DNA from: Undaria pinnatifida
Lineage: Eukaryota > Sar > Phaeophyceae > Laminariales > Alariaceae
Direction of reading: 5' to 3'
Length of the DNA: 64,000 nt
NCBI GenBank assembly: GCA_012845835.1
Contig: JABAKD010000006.1
Span: 8,780,205-8,844,204 of the forward strand
Below, piece by piece: positions 1 to 10,400 of this stretch. The translations under genes and the position numbers were made by a program. The notes below the pieces were generated by a model, which worked only from the letters and a program-made list of their open reading frames with translations, searched no databases and was not told the DNA's origin. Numbering within the stretch: position 1 is the first letter of the stretch; every line of letters starts with the position of its first letter.

Positions 1-129
1 CTGACCCCATCCGCGGGCCGGGTCATTACCCGTGAAAAGCCTTGTTTTTTTTCTCCAACGACATCAAATGAGTAGTCTTGGAGAAAAGCAGATATGCTGC
101 GTCTCTGCAACCGCACGACGAGTTCACAG

Positions 130-420
130 TACCAGTGGAAGCGCAACTCGTTTCGTCGCAGCAACCATGGCGACGACGTTCAGGTTCAAAGCAAGACCAT
201 CGCCGGGTTTTGTGGAGACGGAGGCTATGCCAGACCGTGGCTACCGTGTTGGAGGCTCGTTTTGGGGGGCTCGTTTTTCAGTGACTCGGGGTCACTCGCG
301 CGAATGACACCCCTATTCCCTTGCAGTCTTCAGCTTCCGTGCTGTGCGTTTTGTTCGCGATATGAACCTGCCATGGAATGTTTAGCTGCGCCGCGTCAAA
401 CGAATCGCATATATAAGTAT
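130..420 (+). repeat. Dispersed repeat C (GTCACTCGCGCGAGTGAC palindrome)
   Basis: Shares GACCGTGGCTACCGTG..GGGGGGCTCGTTTT and the palindromic core GGGGTCACTCGCGCGA with other loci at 3.2, 6.7, 19.3, 57.6, 60.3, 61.4, 62.1 and 62.7 kb. Confidence 0.65.
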
Positions 421-467
421 ATGTGCATGGAGGTCCAGAGTCGCTGGGGCGAGTGCCGACTCGTTCT

Positions 468-713
468 ACGAAAGAGGTGCACCACTATTTTTCTGAGGTT
501 CCTCAATTTGGGAGCTTAAGACCACTCTAAGGCAAAAACTGATTTGGAGAAGAATACAACTGCTTGACCGGTCTGTTGAACAATTCCATAGCCTAGGTCC
601 ACGACGAGAATCGTGCAAAAAAATGACCTATTTTTGACGATTTTGGGTTAAGGAGCCCCTTCATTCAGAAACCAGTTCAGACGAAATGTGCTACCTACAT
701 CGTAGCACGCGTC
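468..713 (+). mobile_element. MITE family A, copy 1
   Basis: Left end GACTCGTTCTACGAAAGAGG, right end CATCGTAGCACGCGTC; internal GAGGTTCCTCAATTTGGGAG and GACGATTTTGGGTTAAGGAG shared by all copies. About 246 bp. No coding potential. Confidence 0.85.
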
Positions 714-1181
714 ATACTTAGACCATTGTGAATGAGGGAGTACCCCCCACACCGTAGCGCTGTCCCCAGCAGCACCATTGGTTCTGTTGGTACGGCGCAA
801 CCAACAGGCCAAACCACAACGCTCTACACGGTAACAACTCCAGCGACTACGACAGTAGCAGCGGTCAGCAACAAGCCGTTCCGTCGTGCCAACCGCTGTT
901 TGTTACGGCGACCATCGCGGGGAGAGGAAAGACTGCCGACCGACCGACATGCTTCGGGCTTGAGGTGCGCACGCTTTTCATTCTGAGGCTCCTCGCGTAA
1001 GGAAAGGAGCTCTACTTCTCCACCACTTTTTTTCAGAAAAATGAAAAAGTGCAACTCGATGAACAATCCCACGGCCCAGCTACACAAAACCGTTCAGATT
1101 CCAAAAAAACACCGAGATCCCGACGAATTTGGGTTGATTGAGGAGTCCCGTCATTCAGAAATATGTTTAGACAAAAAAGGG

Positions 1182-1431
1182 GACGCGTGCTACGATAGAG
1201 GTATCAGTTTTCGTCTGAAATGGTTTCTGAAGGACGGGGCTCTTTAACCCAAAATCGTCGGAAATAGCCCTCTTTTTTTGCGTTATTCTCGTTGTGTACC
1301 TAAGATCTGTGGATTTTTCATCCAGTAGCCGTTTCGTTTCTCTCCAAATCAGTTTTTGAGAGGGGTCTTAAGCTCCCAAACTGAAAAAAACTCGGAAAAA
1401 AAAGGAGTGCACCTCTATCGTAGCACGCGTC
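1182..1431 (-). mobile_element. MITE family A, copy 2, 4-bp TSD aggg
   Basis: 250 bp, TIR GACGCGTGCTACGATAGAGG with its inverse CCTCTATCGTAGCACGCGTC. Directly flanked on both sides by AGGG (1178-1181 and 1432-1435). A broken fragment of another copy abuts it at about 1080-1180. Confidence 0.92.
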
Positions 1432-1570
1432 AGGGTATACCTCTATATCATAGACCGCGTCCCTCGGGACTCCGGCTCGCGGTGCCCCCGCAACTAGTCC
1501 ATAGGTCTCTGACCACGCCCAGACGGCTCGCGTGTCAATAGTCGCCAACAAGGCTACGGTACGACAGACT

Positions 1571-1856
1571 CATCCCACGGTAGGGGTTGCAGTTGTTCGA
1601 TTAACTAACAACGTACCTGTCCGATTGAGCTCCTCAAATGAGGACTTACGGGGTTAGTCAACTAGTCAAGTGATTTCTCGAGCATACACCGGTAAATTTT
1701 TAGTGGACCAAGGCATAGAAATCTTGGTACCCGGGAGTTACTACGCGTGAACGAAAGAAAACGCCGTCGAATTCATTTTTCGGGTGAGATATTGAGCTAG
1801 CTACCCTCAGCCAGGAGCTCGGAAAAATCATAGAACCTGCCGCACCCCTTGGGATG
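1571..1856. mobile_element. MITE family B, copy 1
   Basis: Terminal inverted motif CATCCCACGGTAGGGGTT ... ACCCCTTGGGATG; interior shows TTGTTCGATTAACTAACAAC and GGGTGAGATATTGAGCTAGC. About 286 bp, no coding potential. Confidence 0.7.
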
Positions 1857-1872
1857 GCTCGAAAGTACCAAT

Positions 1873-2158
1873 GACGCGTGCTACGATGATAGAGGTGTGA
1901 TCATTTTTTCAGAGGTTTCCCAATTTGGGAGCGTAACAATAAGACCTCTCCCACAAAACCGAGTTCGGAGAACAAATGAAACTGCCACCACCTGTACACG
2001 TACCGGGTGGAAAAATACCATGGCCTAGGCATATGCACAACGAGAATCGTGCACAAGAAAAAGGGGGCCTTGTTCCCGACGATTCTGGGTTAAGAAAGCC
2101 CCGGCGTTCAGAAAATACGCCAGCCAAAAAAAGGTATACCTTTATCGTAGTACGCGTC
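1873..2158 (+). mobile_element. MITE family A, copy 3
   Basis: TIRs GACGCGTGCTACGATGATAG and TTTATCGTAGTACGCGTC; internal sequence as in the family. A small insertion lengthens it. No clear target duplication. Confidence 0.88.
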
Positions 2159-2194
2159 CTAAGATACCCCAGGGGGTATGAGCCATCCCTACCG

Positions 2195-2484
2195 GACGCG
2201 TGCTACGACAGAGGTATACAATAGCACTTTTCGTCTGAAATGGTTTCTGAATGACGAGGCTCTTTAACCAAAAATTGTCGGAAATCGGTCATTTTTTTTT
2301 TTGGCATGGTTTTCGTGTTGTGTACGTACCCTAGGCCCTCATGGGATTTTTTGTATCCGGTGTACGACCGCAGTTTTCCTTTCCTCCTAAAAAGTTTTTG
2401 GGGGAAGTCTTGAGCTGCCAAATTGATAAAACCTCAGAAAAAAAAGTGGTGCACCTCAATCCTACCCTATTAATAGCACGCGCC
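2195..2484 (-). mobile_element. MITE family A, copy 4
   Basis: TIR GACGCGTGCTACGACAGAGG; the right end is degraded (CACCTCAATCCTACCC... AATAGCACGCGCC). Internal GTCTTGAGCTGCCAAATTGA identifies the family in reverse. Confidence 0.85.
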
Positions 2485-2549
2485 TACGGTAGAGGTTGCC
2501 ACTTTGTGGGGCCAATCGTTCCTGAACGGGGTTGAGCTCCTCAAGTAAG

Positions 2550-2817
2550 GAACTCGTGCTACGATAGAGGTGCAACACTTTTTTTCGTCTGAGGTTCCTC
2601 GAATTTGGGAGCTGAAGACCTCTCCCGAAAAACGTTTTTGGTGAAAACTGAAACTGCTACGCACCGGATGAAAAATCTCGTGGCGCCGACGTACACGACG
2701 AGATTCGTGCAAAAACAAAAAGGCCTATTTCCGACGATTTTGGGTTAAAAGGAGCCCCGTCATTTCAGAAAAATAGATCGGCCAGAAAGTACTACATCTA
2801 TCATTGTAGCACGCGTC
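2550..2817 (+). mobile_element. MITE family A, copy 5, TSD taag
   Basis: Ends AACTCGTGCTACGATAGAGG and CATTGTAGCACGCGTC. TAAG flanks both sides (2546-2549, 2818-2821) if the element starts at G2550. Confidence 0.86.
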
Positions 2818-3179
2818 TAAGCGTGTTTGGAACTATCGGGTAGTGTGGTGATCTTACGAGTGTGTTTGTTTTTTAGGACTTTCAGCGCATAATAATGTTG
2901 GTCGGGGTTTGCGCGCACAAAAGTCTTCGAATTGCACGTTTCGGGCGGGTGAGACACTGAGCTCCTCACGACAGAGGGCTCAGAAACTTCTTAGAATCTG
3001 CTGCACCACCTCTAGAGGGTGGGATGGCTCGTATACAACAGCTGCTAGTGTTTGTATCATTATACACATACAATAGTATGATCCCACGTTCAATGCCGCC
3101 CGAGCGATTCCGCACCTCGTTCATATACGGATGACACGAAAATCTTGGTTTGTTGTAGCTTAAACAGAAAAGCATTGAT

Positions 3180-3810
3180 TGCGGGTATGGCTGCGAAGAG
3201 CATGGGTGGTCACACTCGAGAGCGAATGGAGCTGAGCGACCGAAATCACTTTTACCTCAGGCATGCCGCCCCCGCTCTACCGTCGCGGCCCTGGTCGCGT
3301 GTAAGACCGTGGCTACCGTGTATGGGGGGTCACTTTTGGGATACCTTGTTTTTACTGATTTTACGATAGCCCCCCCCCAAACCGGCGATTTTCTTTAACG
3401 AACGTTTTAATGAATCATGGCTGCTAAACACAAGGAAGGGTGCTATGAAAACAGCATCCTCAGACATTTTCATGCTTGCAAAGGTCTATCGAACGATGAC
3501 GTCGGGCACCGTATTTCAGGAGATACGGCCGGGAGTTGGTTTCAAAACAGGCGATTTCTTTAAAGAAACGTTGGGGGCGGGGGCTACCGTAGAACGACTC
3601 TTTTGTGCAGTGACTCGGCGTCACGCGCGCGAGTGGACCCCCCTGTTTCTCTGCTGCGGTTTTAAGTTTGCCTTGTGTTTGTAGTCCGCAATGGTCTAAA
3701 CAATGGCCTAAAGTGTTTTTGTTCGTGAAGTACAGAGAGAGAAAGAATCCCTTGTGCGAGTGGTGAAAATAGGGGTATATCGTAACATCATCGTAACATC
3801 CCCCCTACCT
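3180..3810 (+). repeat. Dispersed repeat C, long copy
   Basis: Includes ATGACGTCGGGCACCGTATT TCAGGAGATACGGCCGGGAG and the palindromic part near 3618, ending with an ATCGTAACATCATCGTAACA tail. The same order appears at 56.9-57.9 kb and, reversed, at 19.2-19.6 kb. Confidence 0.68.
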
Positions 3811-3829
3811 GCCCTTGCCTTGGTCTAGA

Positions 3830-4045
3830 TCGTAAACAGCGAACAGCTCAGACGGATCAAGATCTAGATAATCCACAGATCATGTAGAGATCCCGTATCT
3901 GCCGTTGTGATATGTTATGCTGGATCTAAGTCACAGATCCAATCCTGGATCACGATCTAGATCATCCACCGATCATATATATCCCGTATCTGTCGTTGTG
4001 GTGTGCTATGCTGGATCTATGTCACCGATCCAGTCCTGGAAACGT
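3830..4045 (+). repeat. GATCTAG-rich tandem pair
   Basis: Two units (about 3895-3955, 3990-4045) of CCCGTATCTG(C/T)CGTTGTG ..TGCTATGCTGGATCTA. Related GATCTAGATC-type stretches occur at 17680-17890, 21110-21335 and 23230-23450. The open frame across 3917-4381 matches nothing I know. Confidence 0.6.
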
Positions 4046-4049
4046 TTGC

Positions 4050-4800
4050 TAGAGCATACAGATCGCACGGCTCCCATCGGGTACCATGTGATGAGAAAAC
4101 CCATGCTCAGGGTCGGCTTACTCGTGTGGGCCACCTCATGCGGGGGCCTTGGTTGCGCGGTGGCAGCGGATAAAGGACAAGTCCCAGATGTTGATCATTA
4201 TGTAGAAAAATCCATTGTATTACTGTCGCGTAGATCCGAGTATACTATCACAATAAAGACATGGGATGAGTCAAGATCGGCCAGAAGCCGCCCACAAATC
4301 AGGGGCGAAAACTGGACCGAAACAAGACTGATATCAAGGGCGTACCCCATCGGAATCAACCCAGAAATAAACGTACCGTAGAAGGCATGTTTCCAGCGGG
4401 GTGGCTGACATTCTGATAACACACCACCATCAATAGAAAACACTCATTTCCCAATACCATATATCCTATATAGCTCGTACATACGTGAATCATGAATCTC
4501 GTGTCCGTAGATTACAAAACTTTACGTCTCATCGTGCAGGCTGCAAGTACTAGATCTTTTACCATGAGCTAGACCATATACAGATCTCCCCTAAATTGAT
4601 CGAGATAATCAAGTGGATACCACTGATCTGTTCGAGACGTTAAAACAAGTGTGCGGACGGCTCCCGTGGCACCAAAAAATGCCGCCTTCGCGGTAATGGC
4701 GGCAAGCCGGACAACCGCCTTTTATGAGTCATCCCTCTATAGTGCGGTAGGGGTTACATTTCTGGGGGCGAAACGTTTTTTTGTGACCGGTTGAGCGTCT
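4050..4800. other. Unassigned AT-neutral stretch
   Basis: Apart from a 154-codon frame beginning in the GATCTAG repeat, I see no domain, no repeat family match and no splice-supported exon here. Confidence 0.5.
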
Positions 4801-5062
4801 GACGCGTACCACAATAGAGGCATAACTTTTCGTCTGAAATGTTTTCCGAGCAACGGGGCTCCTTAACCCAAACTCGTCGGAAAAACGCCATTTTTTTGCA
4901 TGATTCTCGTTGTATAAACCCAGGCCATGGGATTTTTCATCCGGTGTATAGCAGTTTTTTTTTTTTTCAAACTCAGTTGTTTGGGAGAGGTCTTAAGCTC
5001 CCAAATTCGATGATCCTCCTCAGAAAAACAAGTGGTGGTGCACCTCTATCGTAGCACGCGTC
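4801..5062 (-). mobile_element. MITE family A, copy 6
   Basis: Ends GACGCGTACCACAATAGAGG and CACCTCTATCGTAGCACGCG TC, with the family core in reverse (CTTAACCCAAACTCGTCGG, GTCTTAAGCTCCCAAATT). Confidence 0.88.
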
Positions 5063-5505
5063 TTACTCTGACGATTTAACGAGTACAATGGTTGTTTTGC
5101 GACTAGCGCATGGAAATGCTGGTCGGGTTGCGCGAACGATTTCTTCGAATTTTCATATTTCGGGGGGAAGATATTGAGCTCCTCGTGTTCGGACCTCAGG
5201 AACTCCCGCTGCACACCCTGGGTGGGGTGACTCAGCAATGTAGGAAGAAGTAGAACGTCCAGCAGTTACGAGCAGCTACAGCGCCATGCCCCACGCGTGT
5301 CTCGCACAGCTCCTTACCCGGCGGTTTAACCACACATTCTACCCCAATGGCCCTGGCTGCTCCCAAGTTTTTTGTTTTTAATTATTGTTGTCGTTGTTGT
5401 TCCTTTATTTTCTTCGCATTTTTCCTTTTTCTTGCCTCTCTTGCTGGACGCAACCAAGATCCGGGGTCACTAAGCAAGTTATTATCCCCCTACCCCACTC
5501 ACCAA

Positions 5506-6035
5506 GGGTACGGTATTAGTAGGGGGGGTGTTACGACGGTGCTATGACATAGGGTACAGTATGTTAGACCAAGGGTATTAGTAGGGGAGATGTTAATGTG
5601 GTGTTATGACATAGGGTACAGTATGTTAGACCAAGGCTACGGTATTAGTACGGGCGGTGCTACGACGGTGCTATGATATAGGGTACAGTATGTTAGACCA
5701 AGGCTACGGTATCAGTAGGGGGATGTTACGACGGTGCTATGATATAGGAAACAGTATGTTAGACCAACGCTACGGCATTAGTAGGGGGATGTTACGACGG
5801 TGTTATGATATAGGGTACAGTCAGTATGTTAGACCAAGGCTACGGTATTAGTATGGGGGATGTTACGACGGTGCTACGATATAGGGTACAGTAAGTTAGA
5901 TCAAGGGTACTAGTAGGGGAGATGTTACGATGGTGTTATGATATACGAAGTAGGGTACAGTATGTTAGACCAAGGCTACGGTATTAGTAGGGGGGATGCT
6001 ACGACGGTGTTATGAAGGTGTTATGATATACCCCC
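5506..6035 (+). repeat. 66-bp tandem array, about 8 units
   Basis: Unit: CTACGGTATTAGTAGGGGGG ATGTTACGACGGTGCTATGA TATAGGGTACAGTATGTTAG ACCAAGG. Units differ by small indels and substitutions. The open frames across it are repeat translations. Confidence 0.9.
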
Positions 6036-6088
6036 TTTTTTTCACTACCGAGTTTGAGCCACTCGCACGGCTGAAGCTGCGCCTCACC

Positions 6089-6245
6089 GACGCGTGCTGC
6101 GATAGAGGTGGCCCTTGTTTGGCTGGGTCTTTTTCTGAACGGTGGGCCGCCTTAACCCAAAATCGTCCGAAATTCAGCCTTTTGTTCGCCGCATATCTCT
6201 TTGTATACCTACGCCGTGTGGGCTTTCTCATCCTGCAGCACGATT
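6089..6245 (-). mobile_element. MITE family A, half copy 7
   Basis: One TIR (GACGCGTGCTGCGATAGAGG) and the adjoining half (CTTAACCCAAAATCGTCCGA) only; the other half is absent. Confidence 0.75.
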
Positions 6246-6297
6246 AGTGTTGACTCCCGCAACGGATTATGGGAAAAAAAAAAAATGCTCCGGAAGT

Positions 6298-6557
6298 GAC
6301 GCGTGCTATGATAGAAGTGCACCACTTTTTTTCTGAGGTTTCCTCAATTTGGGAGCTTAAGACCTCTCCCAAAAACTGATTTGGAGAAAAATACAACTGC
6401 TAGACGGGATGAAAAATCCCATGGGGTACGAGTAGGGTGCACGACGACAATCAGGCAAAAACATCAACCATTTCAGACAATTTTGGGTTAAGGAAGCCCC
6501 GTCATTCAGACACCATTTCAGACCAAGAAACGGTATACCGCTATAGTAGCACGCGTC
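6298..6557 (+). mobile_element. MITE family A, copy 8, TSD aagt
   Basis: 260 bp with ends GACGCGTGCTATGATAGAAG and CTATAGTAGCACGCGTC. AAGT flanks both sides (6294-6297 and 6558-6561). A stray end motif (ACCATACCACGCGTC) follows near 6575. Confidence 0.92.
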
Positions 6558-6624
6558 AAGTGAGGGTTCTCTACCATACCACGCGTCGACCGACAAAAAA
6601 AAATCATGCGATTTGTTTGGCGCG

Positions 6625-6880
6625 CGCGTAGCTAACCATTCCTTTTTGCGGATTCGTATATCGAAAAACTAAAGCAGCTCAGGACAGCTTTAAACCGCAA
6701 AGGAACTGGGGGGTCACCCTCTCGAGAGACCCCGAGCCACCGCAACAGAAAAGGTCCCAAAAGTAGCTCCCACCTACCGTAGCTTGGCCCCACTACGATG
6801 CGCGCCTTCTTTTTTGACCGCTCGGGAAAATCCCAGCTTGTTTTCTTCCCTCGTCGGCTCGAGTACCGCAATTCGTGCGA
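6625..6880 (-). repeat. Dispersed repeat C, reverse copy
   Basis: GGGGTCACCCTCTCGAGAGA CCCCGAGCCACCGCAACAG and CCCAAAAGTAGCTCCCACCT are the reverse of the module at 57.6 and 60.3 kb. Confidence 0.6.
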
Positions 6881-6959
6881 TCCGTGCTGTGATCGTTAAT
6901 TTCTCGTTGTCGTCCTTTTTCCCGTCTAACCACGCTCAAACAGGTTAAAATGAGATGAT

Positions 6960-7475
6960 CTAACCCTTCGAGGAGTCATTTTCTACACGACGAAACGTTA
7001 GATTGACCCTCCCTGCCGTGGGCCAGTCGCGGCAGCCATGTACTTCTTTGCTCCCCCGCCCCCCCCGTCGAGCCCCTTCACCGAGGCCGCTACGTCCCCC
7101 ATCTAACACATTCCGCACCTCTGTGCTGCTGCTGCCGCTAGCACCTCCCTCTAGCGTCTTCTCTGACCCCCCTTTCCCCGAGAACGGTACGGGCCTGACG
7201 AAAAATTTCGATTGAGTAGTTCCTTTGAAAGTTCGGATCGATCCGTCGGAGGCATCCGGTAGCCTGCTGCACCCCTTCGATAGCTCTTTTTTGACCTTCA
7301 AGGTCGGGCTCGAGCAGCTCCCGGGGGTGGGGGCATCCAGCACCCTGCTGCAGGTTTTCGATCGCGCCTCTGCTTTTAGTTCCGCGGCGGTCCTCTTCGG
7401 AACGCGGTGCTGCCAGTGCTCTTGTGTGTCCCCTTCCATCAGCAGCAACGACCCAGCGCCAAGAAGAAATTCCAT
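6960..7475 (-). CDS. AlkB-like gene, last exon (distal His, C-terminal Arg motif)
   Basis: The minus-strand acceptor CTCAG precedes ATGGAATTTCTTCTTGG; the exon is entered in phase 0 and runs 171 codons to TAG. Residues 1-30 carry FLLGAGSLLLMEGDTQEHWQH; the end carries GRVNLTFRRVENDSSKG. The approximately 115 residues between are rich in Ser, Gly, Arg and Lys and have no counterpart in typical AlkB proteins, where these motifs lie about 10 residues apart. The frame stays open throughout, so the insertion is compatible with a functional protein. Confidence 0.88.
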   Translation of the reverse strand: MEFLLGAGSLLLMEGDTQEHWQHRVPKRTAAELKAEARSKTCSRVLDAPTPGSCSSPTLKVKKELSKGCSRLPDASDGSIRTFKGTTQSKFFVRPVPFSGKGGSEKTLEGGASGSSSTEVRNVLDGGRSGLGEGARRGGRGSKEVHGCRDWPTAGRVNLTFRRVENDSSKG

Positions 7476-10400
7476 CTGAGAATTGACGCCAAACGTGGGG
7501 GTGGTAGCGGGAGCGGGAGCAGGGGCGGGGGCGTACTCAGTTTGTGCATGGCCGTAGTCGTATGACCATAAACCCTCGCATCCCTACTATGCCGGGACGG
7601 AGCACGTCGGGTTTTTACTGACCAGGCAGACATTGCTTGCACCAAGCGCGAAGCGCCGTGAGGTGTTCGGCGAGTCGCATGAAGGGTGAACTGCATCCTT
7701 GCAAGAACTGCTTGTGAGGCGGACTTCCGCACCTTGTGCGTACTTTCTTGCGTATCGGATGGCAGTTTCCATGCTCTTTGTTTTCTGGTGCGGCCACTTC
7801 CAGAGACAGCAATGGGGATACTACAGCACGTAAATGCCTCGTGGATGCCTTACCATATATACGCACATAACGTGACATCATCCCCTTTGCGCGGAGTTAA
7901 GGCTCTCCACTTCTTACAACGTGAGCTAGCTCGACCACCATCTCGATTACCGCCAAAACGTGAAAACATGAAGGAAAAAAGACGGCACCTCGGCGGTCTA
8001 GCTCACGCAATGAGAGGCGTGGTGGTGGGGGGGGGGGCACGGGGGGAGGGGGGGGGGGGGGTGATAGAGATCAACGTGAAACCAACACGAAGGAAGCCGG
8101 GGAAGGCTAACAGTCATTTTTATAAGTTTCTTAAACGATTTGTCGTTGTCACTAGGGAAATAATTTGAACGTAAACAGCACTATATAGACACCATGAGAA
8201 AAATACTCCATCCACCAATTATGTTTAATCACGGGGGCGATCCAGCCGCACGTTTCTGTACTGCTACCTTGTGGGCGGCGGGGGGGGGGGGGTAGGTCGG
8301 GGGGGGGGGGCAGGGGGGGTGTACTCGGTATTCATTCATGGCCGTAGTCGTATTACCTTAGACCCTCGCATCCCTACGATGCTGGGACGGAGCATGTCGG
8401 GATTTCACCGACCAGGCAGACATTGCTTGCACCAAGCGCGAAGTGCCGTGAGATGTTCAGCGAGTCGCATGAAGGGCGAGCTGCATCCTACAAAGAACCG
8501 CTTGTGAGGCGGACTTGCATAAGGGTGACAGATTCAACGAGATATTTAATTTCTGGCATGGGCACCCCCAGAGACAGCAATGGGAGTACTATGTAACTGC
8601 CTCGTGGGGGGAGGTAGTCAGGGGTATTGCACCCTCATCGACGTTTAGCACAGCGTCTCCCAGAAAATTCCACATGAACCAAAGACTTGCCGCGAAAGTG
8701 TATGCCGATGCCCGAATCAAATGTCCGAGAGGTGAACGCCACACCACCGCGGGCGAGGATGGGGGAGGGGGCGGGGGGCGGGCATGTCCGAGGTTTGACT
8801 CCCTCATCGCTGTTTAACGATGAATCTGCCACAAAACTTGCTCACGAGGAACGAGTTTCCGGGGACAAGCTTAAGGTATGCCGATGCCCCCTCCCAAACA
8901 ACATGTATCTACGACAGTATGCCATACCAAGAAAATGACTCAGCATCTAGGAATAGTGCCGCTTTCAATGGCCGCACCTTTTGTTTGTTGTCCGCCTTTC
9001 GACGAAGTTGAAACCGTCGCTCCGATCCAAGCGAAACGGACGCTATCGCCGCCCCCTTTTCCAGCTCCCTCTCGTTGTCTTACCGGCGCGTGAAAAAGGC
9101 GACGCGGAGGCCGGGGTAAGGAGCGGTAAGAGTTATAAAAGTCGTCGCCTTTTCTATTAGCTTACCAAGGTCGGGTGGCACGAGGGGTGCGGGGAGCAGG
9201 GCGCGACAGGAGTGTTGTCGATCAATCGTCGTTTTTTTTCTAGTTCATCATGGCTTTGATGGCTCGTGTTTCTCTTCGTCGCCAGTTTGTGTAAGCGGAT
9301 TGAATTCTATGGTAGACGGGTTCATTTCACGCTGTTTTAGCCCCCCGTAAAACTGCACCTACATTTTTGGGCGAACTAAACATGTGTGGATTCATTTACT
9401 AGCAGTTAAGGGGTCGAGCCGGATTGGATGTTTGGCAAGAAAATTCTTGCTCGGATGAGCCACTACCGAAATCGTCACCTCCTTGGTCGCTGCGATCTTC
9501 GTGCCATCTACGCAGACCACCAGCATCGCCACACACAACCGCGTCGTTCGACATCAGCCGAAATACGCACGGGTCTACCAAGCCCTGCTCGAAGCCACAG
9601 TCTAACCATAACTTGCGACAGGCGTGAGAGAACGAATATTTATGCGCGTCATGGGACGTAAGAAAATTACACGCATCGTCAGAATAATAGAGACGGTGCA
9701 TCGCAGGTCAAGGCTCAGGGCGAGCTAGACCGGCGCAGTCCCCGGGGCAAAGGGGAAAGGGGGAGGGTTTGAACGCAGCTTGCGAATCGAAACGTAGGAA
9801 GCAGTTTGTCCTCGAGTAAGCCCACAAAAAAATTACAAAGGTGGTTGGGTACTGCCCGCACAGTTGAATTTCCAGTATGACACATGAACACAAAATCGAA
9901 GAGAGGCATGCCACTGGATGCGCACATTTCTTTTTTTCTCTGAGGCTTTCCAGGGAGGGGATATTTTGGTTTTTTAAACGTGACATTTCAGAATTTTGAA
10001 AAAAAAAAGGCAAGAATCGTGACAATTTTGTCAAGATTCGTGTTTCTTACGCGTTCGTTACAAATGACCCTTGGAGAAAATATTTCAGGAAAGAAAAAAA
10101 ATGGTACCTCCATCGTAGCACGCGTCTACAAAACTATTCATGGTATTGAAACCGTCGAGCGCCGCACGTCCAAGGCCAACCCAACCCGCAAAAGAACGGC
10201 GAAAAAACAGTTGAAGAAGACACGTGTCGTCCTCTCATTTTACTTTTATTTTTATTTTTCCAACCTAATTTTCTCGCGGGCTGGTTGACCTTGGGATAAG
10301 ACAAACGTTTTTCAATATTATTCGCTATATATATATATATATTCAATTCAAAACGAATTTGGAAATAGCGGTAAAAAACATCCGAATAGCAGGCGTCTTA

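Noticed and set aside
3917-4381. 154-codon open frame as a gene
   Set aside because: Starts in a GATCTAG tandem repeat; the remainder shows no recognisable domain.
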